Shown piece after piece: positions 1-5,921 of a stretch of DNA of 5,921 nucleotides; position 1 is the stretch's first letter, and every line of letters starts with the position of its first letter. The notes under the pieces were generated by a model, which ran no database searches, had not been told where the DNA came from, and saw only the letters and a program-made list of their open reading frames with translations. This DNA comes from Massilia sp. (lineage in GTDB: Bacteria > Pseudomonadota > Gammaproteobacteria > Burkholderiales > Burkholderiaceae_D): NCBI GenBank assembly GCA_003520365.1, contig DOUW01000008.1, forward strand, positions 1-5,921, given 5' to 3'. The translations under genes and the position numbers were made by a program.

Positions 1-2
1 CG

Positions 3-1076
3 TATGCGCTCGGCGAACTCGCGGCCACGCAGACCCCGCGCAGCGTCGCCCTGCCCCTGCCGGCCCGACTGGACCGCGCCAACTGGCGCCAGTTCGTGCT
101 GTTATGCCCCTCGCATGCCGCCACCCTGGACCTCGACGCGCTGCGGCTCGAACCTGTCGCGCCGGCCAAGCCCGCCCCGCGTTCGACCTGGATCTGGGAC
201 CGCGGCGAATGGATGGGCAAGGGCGACGCCCTGCTGGCCTGGGCCAAGAGCGAAAACATCGGCGAACTGTTCATCGTCGTCACCCTCGACGGTCCCCGGG
301 TGCGCGATCCGCAGCAACTGCGCACCTTCGTGCGCAAGGCAAGCAGCGCCGGCATCACGGTCACCAGCGTCGAAGGCGACCCGCACATGGCCTTGCCGAA
401 TCACCGCGCCGCCACCGCCGACCGTGCCCGCGCCTTTGCCGCCTACAACCGCGAGTCCGCGCCGGAGGAACGCCTGCGCGCAATGCAGTTCGACGTCGAA
501 CCCTACCTGCTGCCGGACGCGGTGCTGGCCCCGAACGATCGCGACCGCGAGTACTTGGCGATGGCGCGCACCCTGCGCGAGGCGGCCGGCGCCATGCCGC
601 TCGAATTCGTGGTGCCGTTCTGGTGGTGGGACAAGACCGCACTGCTGGACGGCCTGGCGCAGGTCGCGGACGGCCTGGCCGTGATGGACTACCGCACCGC
701 GCCCGACGAGATCGTCCGCTTCGCCGTGCCCTTCCTCGACTGGGCGGCGGTGCACAACAAGCGCGTGCACATTGCGCTCGAAGCGGGGAGCGTCGGCGCC
801 GAGCGCCAGCGCCGTTACGTGCGGGCCGATGCGGGCGAAGCCGGGGATCTGCTGCTGGCCCAGGCCGGGGAGACGCCGGTGCTGGTGCTGCTGCGCCAGC
901 CGGCGAAAGCGGCCGCCGGCTCCCTGTATCGCTTCAGCAGCGAGCGCATCCTGGATGGCAGCGCCACCAGCTTTTATGGCGACAAGGACAGGCTGCGCAG
1001 GCTGCTGCCGGAACTGGAACGCGATCTGGGTGCCTGGGCGGGGTTTGCCGGGGTTGCCTTGCACGGCTGGCGTTGA
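3..1076 (+). CDS. Beta/alpha-barrel, glycoside-hydrolase-like protein (5' end outside window)
   Basis: The reading frame is open from the left edge (first full codon at 3) to a TGA at 1074-1076, giving 357 visible residues. The GTG at 96 is internal: the same frame reads sensible protein before it, so the true start lies upstream of the window. Residues 1-60 look like the end of a beta-rich N-terminal domain. From about residue 66 the spacing of hydrophobic strands fits a TIM barrel: STWIWDRG, then ELFIVV, ITVTSVEGD, MQFDVEPYLLP (F163-D164-V165-E166), LEFVVPFWWWD (W207-209), LAVMDYRT (M228-D229-Y230), RVHIALEAG, and finally FAGVALHGW at the C-terminus. An acidic D-x-E after strand 4, an M-D-Y at strand 6 and an aromatic last strand are reminiscent of GH18-like barrels, but the full DxxDxDxE motif is absent. 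Possible roles are a polysaccharide-active enzyme or a non-catalytic barrel. The family is inferred from fold pattern only and the substrate is unknown. The gene converges on the next one. Confidence 0.72.
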   Translation, partial: YALGELAATQTPRSVALPLPARLDRANWRQFVLLCPSHAATLDLDALRLEPVAPAKPAPRSTWIWDRGEWMGKGDALLAWAKSENIGELFIVVTLDGPRVRDPQQLRTFVRKASSAGITVTSVEGDPHMALPNHRAATADRARAFAAYNRESAPEERLRAMQFDVEPYLLPDAVLAPNDRDREYLAMARTLREAAGAMPLEFVVPFWWWDKTALLDGLAQVADGLAVMDYRTAPDEIVRFAVPFLDWAAVHNKRVHIALEAGSVGAERQRRYVRADAGEAGDLLLAQAGETPVLVLLRQPAKAAAGSLYRFSSERILDGSATSFYGDKDRLRRLLPELERDLGAWAGFAGVALHGWR

Positions 1077-1120
1077 AAAGCCTGCCTACATCCAGGAGCA
1101 GGGAGCTACGAGCGGTAAGC

Positions 1121-1161
1121 GTTGACGCGCACGCCGATTGAACATCAATCTGCGCGTCAAC
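1121..1161. repeat. Interrupted inverted repeat between convergent genes (possible bidirectional terminator)
   Basis: The arms GTTGACGCGCA (1121-1131) and TGCGCGTCAAC (1151-1161) are perfect 11-bp reverse complements. Inside them GATTGA (1136-1141) and TCAATC (1145-1150) pair for another 6 bp around a 3-nt ACA loop. The only interruption is a 4-nt CGCC bulge on the left side (1132-1135). It begins 45 bp after the plus-strand stop at 1076 and ends 12 bp before the minus-strand stop at 1173. That position suits a hairpin that ends or protects both transcripts. Neither side has a T-tract, so it is not a canonical intrinsic terminator. A REP-like palindrome or a protein-binding site are alternatives. 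The pairing is seen directly; the function is inferred. Confidence 0.6.
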
Positions 1162-1172
1162 GGGCCCACCTA

Positions 1173-2042
1173 CTAGTTGTCGAGTACTTCCTGAAAAGTC
1201 ATGCGTTGAGATCTGCTCAGCGTAATCGCCTTAACGTTTTGCACTTCGCGGAACGAACCATCCATGTACTGGATCTTGATTTTCGGGATCTTGAACGATT
1301 CGACGATATCGGTGTGCCAAAGGTAGTCCCACTCGTAGGAGGCGGAAGCACCGGGAGCAATCGGGCCAATTCCTTTGACTGTCGTCGATGCGCCAGAGCG
1401 GTTGCGTACAGGGTCGCCCACTGCGTTATAGCCCACGACGGTGAACCAGACATATTTGATTGGCTTCTTCGCCTGATTCAGCACTTCGATCGAAAAGCTC
1501 GTCCCCTCCGTGTGCTCGCTGACGTCCGCAATTCCGCTGGAAACCACCGTCAAGCCGCTCTTCTTGTGACGATTAAAGGTGTCGAGTATGTCGGAAAGCT
1601 CTTGTTGGCGCACATGAATCGCAGTCAACTCTGCCTGTTTCGAAAATCCTGCCTTCTGTTCTTCAGAGAGCGATTTGACCGACTCTGCCTCTTCCTCGGA
1701 CAACTCCAGATCAGCCTCGGCAATATAGTATTTCTGCAGGCCTTTGTAGACGATGTAGAAGCCTTTCGGTCCCGAATACGCTGTCTTGCAGTTTTCATGG
1801 CCTGCGACGACGAGCAGCGTCGCAGTGTTCAGCATCTTGTCGCTATCCCTGTGACACGAAGATGACAAGGACTTGCCCATGAATTTGTATTGTTTCGCGA
1901 TGCCCGCCACGGGCTTCGGAATGGCCACGACCGGGCTTTTGGTATCGCTATCGACTGCGGGAGTTTCTGGGTCGACGGTTTGTGCGTGCGATTGGGCAAG
2001 TATGGAAAAACATACTACGCCGATAATCTGTTTGATTTTCAT
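1173..2042 (-). CDS. Exported protein of unknown function, signal peptide plus C-terminal beta-sandwich-like domain
   Basis: I do not recognise the family. The product is 289 aa. The ATG at 2042 is chosen because it begins a textbook signal peptide: MKIK, a hydrophobic core IIGVVCFSIL, and a cleavage site after S-H-A (residue 20). No good Shine-Dalgarno precedes it. The frame stays open to an ATG at 2135, but that start has no ribosome site and would bury the signal peptide. The mature protein begins with a Pro/Asp-rich linker (21-45). A small domain follows (about 51-112) with two cysteines, C63 and C85, that could form a periplasmic disulfide, and a GFYIVYKGLQKYYIAEADL segment with a loose SH3b-like look. 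Next come charged helices (about 113-160) likely to form a coiled coil, then a beta-rich C-terminal part (about 163-275: FSIEVLNQ, YVWFTVVGYNAVGD, SYEWDYLW, IPKIKIQYMDG) resembling an Ig/Fn3-type sandwich. GC is about 50%, far below both neighbours, which suggests different ancestry. It is probably periplasmic or secreted. Confidence 0.85.
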   Translation of the reverse strand: MKIKQIIGVVCFSILAQSHAQTVDPETPAVDSDTKSPVVAIPKPVAGIAKQYKFMGKSLSSSCHRDSDKMLNTATLLVVAGHENCKTAYSGPKGFYIVYKGLQKYYIAEADLELSEEEAESVKSLSEEQKAGFSKQAELTAIHVRQQELSDILDTFNRHKKSGLTVVSSGIADVSEHTEGTSFSIEVLNQAKKPIKYVWFTVVGYNAVGDPVRNRSGASTTVKGIGPIAPGASASYEWDYLWHTDIVESFKIPKIKIQYMDGSFREVQNVKAITLSRSQRMTFQEVLDN

Positions 2043-2073
2043 ATCTGTTCGGTGGCGGCGAGCCTGCGAGGAC

Positions 2074-2090
2074 GTTAATGTGGTTAATGT
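2074..2090. repeat. Tandem 8-bp direct repeat upstream of the exported-protein gene
   Basis: GTTAATGT occurs at 2074-2081 and again at 2083-2090, a period of 9 bp. Read on the minus strand this is ACATTAAC twice. It lies 32-48 bp upstream of the start codon at 2042, inside the likely 5' untranslated leader. It could be a repressor or activator half-site pair, or a chance product of AT-rich DNA. The repeat is seen; any regulatory role is inferred. Confidence 0.35.
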
Positions 2091-2105
2091 TCTTTTTGTC
2101 ACCGT

Positions 2106-2135
2106 ATGATACTCATCCGAACAAAATATTGCCAT
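2106..2135 (-). promoter_or_regulatory. Candidate sigma-70 promoter for the exported-protein gene
   Basis: On the minus strand, TATCAT (2106-2111) matches the -10 consensus at five of six positions. ATGGCA (2130-2135) matches the -35 consensus at four of six, with an 18-bp spacer. Transcription would start near 2099 and leave a leader of about 57 nt before the ATG at 2042. The surrounding DNA is about 30% GC in an otherwise GC-rich window, which favours a promoter but also makes chance matches likely. Confidence 0.35.
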
Positions 2136-2207
2136 TTAATAATTTTTTGATGTCATCAAGCGACACCATCTGTTGGAAATGCGTCGCGAGGTCGACGAAT
2201 GAGCGAA
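2113..2207 (-). pseudogene. Possible 3' remnant of a gene immediately after the glycosyltransferase stop
   Basis: Directly after the TAG at 2208-2210, a different minus-strand frame reads a protein-like tail, SFVDLATHFQQMVSLDDIK then KLLNGNILFG, ending at a TGA (2113-2115). The pattern of hydrophobic and charged residues looks like a real helical C-terminus, and the DNA shifts here from GC-rich to AT-rich. There is no credible start: the in-frame ATG that would give an 18-residue peptide has no ribosome site, and further upstream this frame is only a shadow of the glycosyltransferase gene. It may be the end of a deleted gene whose front was lost, or chance. I do not recognise the parent protein. 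Confidence 0.22.
2147..2159. promoter_or_regulatory. Short palindrome, possible operator
   Basis: TTGATG-T-CATCAA is a perfect 6-bp inverted repeat around one central base. It lies just upstream of the candidate -35 element of the exported-protein gene, where an activator or repressor dimer could bind. The hairpin loop would be too small for a good terminator, and on the minus-strand transcript the following run is A, not U. The symmetry is seen; the operator role is speculative. Confidence 0.25.
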
Positions 2208-3956
2208 CTAGGAAAGTCCAGGCCTCGTCGGGAAGCGCCGTTCCGCCGGCACATCGTTCGTGACGATCACGCGCCGCGCGTCTTGTCCGATCACGCGCAT
2301 GGGAACCCCGCGCCGCCGTAGGTCCGCGTAGATGTCCGGGCGCACGAAGGCGATGGCCTTGATGCCGCGTGCGCGCTGCGCTTCCCAGGTGGCGACGAAG
2401 GTGTCGAGCCTGGATATCCACAAATGCGGCCGCCGCTCCAGGTCCAGCCGCATGGCGTCTTCGGCCCTGTGCACCATGATCATCGTGCGCCCGAGGTAGA
2501 ACGGCAGCGCGTATTCGTACTGCCCCATCGCATACAGCGGCGTTTGCGGCGTGATTGCCGACCGGATGGCCGGGAGGTGGGCGACGCCCGCCTTGTCTCG
2601 TCCCCAGGACTCATGTCCGAGCATGAGCGCTTGCCCTGCCAGGAAGCCCGCCGCGGCGAGAACGGTCAACGCCCATGCGCGTGCGCGAGGCGCCAGCCAC
2701 GCGGCAGCGATACCGCCCAACACGAGCAGTGCGGCAGCGCCGGCGATCCAGTACCTGATGCCTCGTTGCGCCGGCGCCAGCGCATGCATGTTGTTCAGCG
2801 CAGGACCGATCCACTGGAACACGAGGACGGCCGCGCCCAGCGTGGCAGGCGGGGCTGCCGCGACGATCGTCGCCTTGTGCGAAGCACTGTCGAGGTAGCG
2901 GGCGATCAGCAGCGCCAGCGCCGGGAAGACCGGAAGGATGTAGGCCGGCAGTTTGGCATGCGAGAGGCTGAAGAAAACAAAGATCGAAACGGCCCAGACG
3001 ACCAGGAAACGGCCGGGATCGAACCCGGCGGCGCGGGCGCGCCACCCGTGGCGCAGGCTTTGCGCGAGCACGCCGAGCCACGGCATCACGCCCACAGCCA
3101 GCAATGGCAGAAAGTAATGCCACGGCGCCTGCCTGCTGTGTACGTCGCTGGTAAAGCGGCCCACATGTTCGCGCATGAAGAAGAACGCCGGAAATTCCGG
3201 ATTCTCGAGCGAGACCAGCACGAACCACGGCGCGGCGATCGCCAGGAACAGCGCCAGGCCGGGCACGACATGCAGACGTTGCCAGATTCGCCAGTCGCCC
3301 GACACCAGCGTGTACACGACCAGCACCATGCCCGGCAGGAGAATGCCGACCAGGCCCTTCGACAGGACCGCCAGCGCCATGGCGGCCCAGCAGCCGAGCA
3401 TCCAGTTGCGCCGCGCGCGCGGGGTTGTGGCCGGGCGCTGCGCGATGAGCATGGCGCACAAGGCGCAGGCCAGCATCGCGCTCAAGCCCATGTCGTAGGA
3501 CGCGACATGGCCGGCCCCGGCCCAGAAAAAACTCGAGCCCAAGACCAGTGCCGCCGTGATGCCGGTGGCCCTGCCGTACAAGCGGCTGCCGGCAAGGTAG
3601 ACCATGACGATGCCGGCCAGTCCGCACAGCCCCGTCCAGAGACGCGCCTGCCACTCCCCGAGCCCGAACGCGGAAAAGACCAGCGCGGTCGCCCACGCCT
3701 GCAGGGGCGGCTTGCCGAAATACTTGATGCCGTTGAGGTGAGGCGTGAGGAAATCGCCGCTGGCGGCCATTTCGCGGGCAATTTCCGCATACCGCCCCTC
3801 GTCGCTCGGCACCAGCGTGCGCGCGCCCAGCGTGTAGAACCAGACCAGGCAGAATCCAACGAACAGGCAAACGGCGGCTCGCCTCGGTATCCATGGTTCG
3901 CGGCGGAGTTCGCGGGCAGCCACCTGTGTCCCATCGGGTGCGGTATGAAGAAGCAT
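2208..3956 (-). CDS. ArnT-like lipid-carrier-dependent glycosyltransferase (GT-C fold, GT39/GT83 superfamily)
   Basis: This integral inner-membrane enzyme is predicted to move a sugar from a polyprenyl-phosphate carrier to a periplasmic acceptor. In true ArnT the sugar is 4-amino-4-deoxy-L-arabinose and the acceptor is lipid A. The length is 582 aa, against about 550 for E. coli ArnT. After a short basic N-terminus comes the first membrane helix (about 28-44), then the first periplasmic loop with the hallmark acidic pair D52-E53 in SDEGRYAEIAREM, followed by HLNGIKYFGKPPLQAW (K82-P-P-L). Further family-like blocks are NPEFPAFFFMREHVGRF (252-268) and SHAKLPAYILPVFPALALL (332-350). About ten more hydrophobic helices run to about residue 446. 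A soluble, probably periplasmic C-terminal domain (about 455-582) contains LPFYLGRTMIMV (484-495). The start is the ATG at 3956, not the in-frame TTG at 3974, because an ideal ribosome site precedes it. No other arn genes are visible, so the sugar and acceptor are uncertain. Superfamily membership is firm; ArnT activity is inferred. Confidence 0.93.
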   Translation of the reverse strand: MLLHTAPDGTQVAARELRREPWIPRRAAVCLFVGFCLVWFYTLGARTLVPSDEGRYAEIAREMAASGDFLTPHLNGIKYFGKPPLQAWATALVFSAFGLGEWQARLWTGLCGLAGIVMVYLAGSRLYGRATGITAALVLGSSFFWAGAGHVASYDMGLSAMLACALCAMLIAQRPATTPRARRNWMLGCWAAMALAVLSKGLVGILLPGMVLVVYTLVSGDWRIWQRLHVVPGLALFLAIAAPWFVLVSLENPEFPAFFFMREHVGRFTSDVHSRQAPWHYFLPLLAVGVMPWLGVLAQSLRHGWRARAAGFDPGRFLVVWAVSIFVFFSLSHAKLPAYILPVFPALALLIARYLDSASHKATIVAAAPPATLGAAVLVFQWIGPALNNMHALAPAQRGIRYWIAGAAALLVLGGIAAAWLAPRARAWALTVLAAAGFLAGQALMLGHESWGRDKAGVAHLPAIRSAITPQTPLYAMGQYEYALPFYLGRTMIMVHRAEDAMRLDLERRPHLWISRLDTFVATWEAQRARGIKAIAFVRPDIYADLRRRGVPMRVIGQDARRVIVTNDVPAERRFPTRPGLS

Positions 3957-3963
3957 GGTTCGA

Positions 3964-3968
3964 CCTCC
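3964..3968 (-). promoter_or_regulatory. Ribosome binding site that fixes the glycosyltransferase start
   Basis: The minus strand reads GGAGG here, within GGGAGGT, followed by a 7-nt spacer and the ATG at 3956. This is close to an ideal Shine-Dalgarno arrangement. It decides against the alternative TTG at 3974, which would put the site inside the coding region. Confidence 0.85.
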
Positions 3969-4058
3969 CGCCAAACTGAAGACCCGTGTTCGACCGCAGA
4001 GCGCGGGCGATGTTCAGGTCAACCCGGAGGCTTGCCGCCTGCCACCCGGCAGACGCTC

Positions 4059-5921
4059 TTAGTCGTGCGCCAGCGGCAAATCCACCCTGAACGTCGTCCC
4101 CTGCCCCTCCGCCGTCTCGAACCCGATCCTGCCGCCATGCTCCTCGACCAGGCTCTTGGTGATGCTCAACCCCAGTCCGGTCCCGCCCTGCTGGCGCGTG
4201 TCGGCGCCATCGGCCTGGGCGAAGCGCTGGAACACGCGCCGTTGGAATTCCGGCGGGATACCGGGGCCCTGGTCGCACACCGACAGCCGCGCGCAGCTTT
4301 CGTGCGCGGCCAGCACCAGGGTGACCAGGCCGCCGCGCGGCGAGAACTTGATCGCGTTCGACAGCAGGTTCCACACCACCTGCTGCAGGCGCGCCGGGTC
4401 GCCGGCGATCATGCCCAGGCCGGTGTCGTAGCGCCGCTCCAGGCGGATGTTCTTGGCGTCGGCCGCCGGGCGCACGGTCTCGACGGCGGCATCGACAAAG
4501 CTGGCCGGCGACAGCGTCTGCATGTCGAGCAGCACCTTGCCCGAGGTGATGCGGCTCATGTCGAGCAGGTCCTCGATCAGCTGGGCCTGCGAGCGGGCGT
4601 TGCGTTCGATGGTCTGCAGGCCGCGCTGCAGGTCGGCCTCGTCCTTGCCGCCGCGGCGCAGCACCTGGGCCCAGCCGAGGATGGCCGAGAGCGGGGTGCG
4701 CAGCTCGTGCGACAGGGTGGCCAGGAACTCGTCCTTCATCTGGCTGGAGCGCTCGGCCTCGGCGCGCGCCTCGCGTTCGCTCTCGAGCAGCACCTTGCGC
4801 TCCTCGGCGGCCTGCTGGGCGGCTTCGTACAGGCGGGGGTTGTCGAGCGCGACCGCGGCCTGGGCGGCGATACCGCGCACGATGCGCTCGGTGCGCTCGG
4901 TGAACACGCCGCGTTCCGGGTGGCCGAAGAACATCGTGCCCATCGCCTCGCCGCTGGCGGCCACCACCGGCACCGACAGGTAGCTGCGCACGATCGGCTT
5001 GTCCGAAAACATGCCGAACTGCGGCGAGGCCGGGCCGTGCTGGTGGTCGGCGCCGATGTCGTTCGAACGCACCAGGCCGGCGCCGCGGAAGCTCGGCCCG
5101 AACAGGGCGGTGGCATGCGGTTCGCCGAAATTCTGGAATTCGGTGGCGCTGCCGCCGGTCAGGGTGTAGAGCGAGAAGGTCGGCTTCTCGCCTTCCTTGC
5201 CGTGGTAGAAGAACGCGCCGAAGCGGGCGCCGGCGATGCCGCTGGCGGCGTCGGTCGCCACCTGCAGCAGCGAGCGCAGGTCGCGCGTCGAGGCCAGGGC
5301 GCTGCCGGTACTGTTCAGCAGTTCCAGCACTTTCGACTCTTCGCGCAGGGCCTGCTCGGCGCGCTTGACCTGGTCGACGTCGGTATTCGTGCCGAACCAG
5401 CGCACCACCATGCCGCGCCGGTCGCGCACCGCGTTCAGGCGCGTCAGGAACCAGCGGTACTGGCCGTCGGCGCCGCGGATCGGGTATTCCATCTCGAACG
5501 GTTCGCCGGTGCGGATCGAGGTGCGCCAGTGCTCCTGCATCGCCGGCAGCACTTCCGGATCGACCGTGTCTTGCCAGCCCCAGCCGGTGGCGCTGTCGGG
5601 CGTGGTGCCAGTGTATTCGTACCAGCGCTCGTTGAACCAGACGATGGCGCCGTCGGCCTGGGCCATCCAGGCCAGCTGCGGGATGGTGTTGGCCAGGGCG
5701 CGCAGCACTTCCTCACTCTGGCGCAGGCTGTCCTCGGCGTTCTTGCGCGCCGAGATGTCCTGCACCACGCCGGTCATGCCCACCACGCTGTCGCGCTGGG
5801 CCACGTTGGCGTAGTCGGCGCGGCCGACCAGGGCGACCCAGCGCGCCTGGCCGCCGTCCGACAGCAGCCGGCATTCGATGTTCAGGTCGGAATGGGTGGC
5901 GAAGGCATGCAGCACGGCGCG
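4059..5921 (-). CDS. PAS-PAS-GAF sensor histidine kinase (5' end outside window)
   Basis: The frame is open from the right edge to a TAA at 4059-4061, giving 620 visible residues. The GTG at 5915 is internal, because the first visible residues belong to a PAS domain already under way. Domains in order: the end of one PAS/PAC unit (about 1-65, with GMTGVVQDISARK); a complete PAS/PAC (about 68-190, with WFNERWYEYTG and RWFGTNTDV); a GAF domain (about 205-365, with RSYLSVPVVAASGEAMGTMFFG); a charged coiled coil (about 366-396); HisKA with the H-box SHELRTPL, phospho-acceptor H405; and HATPase_c with N-box NLLSNAIKF (N518, N522), G1 box DQGPGI (from D550) and G2 box GGTGLGL (579-585). All key catalytic residues are present. 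It ends right after the ATPase domain, so there is no receiver domain in this part. No membrane helix is visible, so it may be cytoplasmic, or anchored by the missing N-terminus. The signal and partner regulator are unknown. It lies 102 bp upstream of the glycosyltransferase gene on the same strand. Confidence 0.95.
   Translation of the reverse strand, partial: RAVLHAFATHSDLNIECRLLSDGGQARWVALVGRADYANVAQRDSVVGMTGVVQDISARKNAEDSLRQSEEVLRALANTIPQLAWMAQADGAIVWFNERWYEYTGTTPDSATGWGWQDTVDPEVLPAMQEHWRTSIRTGEPFEMEYPIRGADGQYRWFLTRLNAVRDRRGMVVRWFGTNTDVDQVKRAEQALREESKVLELLNSTGSALASTRDLRSLLQVATDAASGIAGARFGAFFYHGKEGEKPTFSLYTLTGGSATEFQNFGEPHATALFGPSFRGAGLVRSNDIGADHQHGPASPQFGMFSDKPIVRSYLSVPVVAASGEAMGTMFFGHPERGVFTERTERIVRGIAAQAAVALDNPRLYEAAQQAAEERKVLLESEREARAEAERSSQMKDEFLATLSHELRTPLSAILGWAQVLRRGGKDEADLQRGLQTIERNARSQAQLIEDLLDMSRITSGKVLLDMQTLSPASFVDAAVETVRPAADAKNIRLERRYDTGLGMIAGDPARLQQVVWNLLSNAIKFSPRGGLVTLVLAAHESCARLSVCDQGPGIPPEFQRRVFQRFAQADGADTRQQGGTGLGLSITKSLVEEHGGRIGFETAEGQGTTFRVDLPLAHD

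Noticed and set aside
102..1064. A 320-codon open frame on the minus strand opposite the barrel protein
   Set aside because: It is a shadow of high-GC coding sequence. Its translation is rich in Gly, Arg, Gln and His with no domain pattern, while the plus-strand frame gives a well-patterned protein open to the window edge.
1122..1865. A 247-codon plus-strand open frame opposite the exported-protein gene
   Set aside because: Its start falls inside the hairpin, no convincing ribosome site is seen and the translation has no recognisable pattern. The opposite strand has a clear signal peptide and ordered domains.
2043..2135. N-terminal extension of the exported protein to the ATG at 2135
   Set aside because: It would put 31 residues before a clean signal peptide. 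It has no ribosome site and overlaps the likely promoter region.
2173..2200. CGTCG/CGACG inverted repeat just after the glycosyltransferase stop as a terminator
   Set aside because: It is only 5 bp with a 6-nt loop and no adequate T-run, so it may well be chance in this sequence.
3957..3974. TTG start for the glycosyltransferase at 3974
   Set aside because: The ideal GGAGG at 3964-3968 lies between this codon and the ATG at 3956, so the ATG is the better start.
4024..4049. Small hairpin after the kinase stop (AGGC/GCCT inner stem, CCGG outer pairs)
   Set aside because: The stem is short and broken by a 5-nt bulge, and no T-run follows in the direction of transcription. It is too weak to call a terminator.
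2611..4374. A 587-codon minus-strand open frame spanning the kinase end and the glycosyltransferase
   Set aside because: It overlaps two strongly supported genes in another frame, and its Arg/Gly/Ala-rich translation is typical of a GC-rich shadow frame.

Overview
The window looks like chromosomal DNA from a GC-rich Gram-negative bacterium. A betaproteobacterium of the Oxalobacteraceae/Massilia type is my best guess. The basis is the strong G/C third-position bias, a PAS-PAS-GAF sensor kinase, an ArnT-like lipid-carrier glycosyltransferase and a secreted protein with a classical signal peptide. This placement is inference, since no rRNA or other marker gene is present.

Layout. From the left edge to 1076 (+) is the C-terminal 357 residues of a beta/alpha-barrel protein that looks like a divergent glycoside hydrolase. 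It converges on an 870-bp minus-strand gene (1173-2042) for an unrecognised exported protein of 289 aa. Between the two stop codons is a strong interrupted hairpin (1121-1161). Upstream of the exported-protein gene is a very AT-rich stretch (about 2074-2160, roughly 30% GC at its core). It holds a plausible promoter, a tandem 8-bp repeat and a short palindrome. Next, on the minus strand, comes a complete ArnT-like membrane glycosyltransferase (2208-3956). A 102-bp gap separates it from a large cytoplasmic-looking sensor histidine kinase (4059 to the right edge), whose N-terminus lies outside the window.

The genes do not form an obvious single pathway. The kinase and the glycosyltransferase point the same way and could be cotranscribed, and ArnT-type enzymes elsewhere are controlled by two-component systems. 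However, no response regulator and no other arn genes are visible, so a functional link is only a possibility. The exported-protein gene and its upstream region (about 1173-2200) have clearly lower GC (about 50%, falling to 30%) than both flanks (about 65-77%). A 3'-coding-like scrap sits just after the glycosyltransferase stop. Together these make that segment the best candidate for recently acquired or rearranged DNA. I see no CRISPR array, tRNA, rRNA, transposase or complete mobile element, and nothing that amounts to a clearly new multi-gene system.
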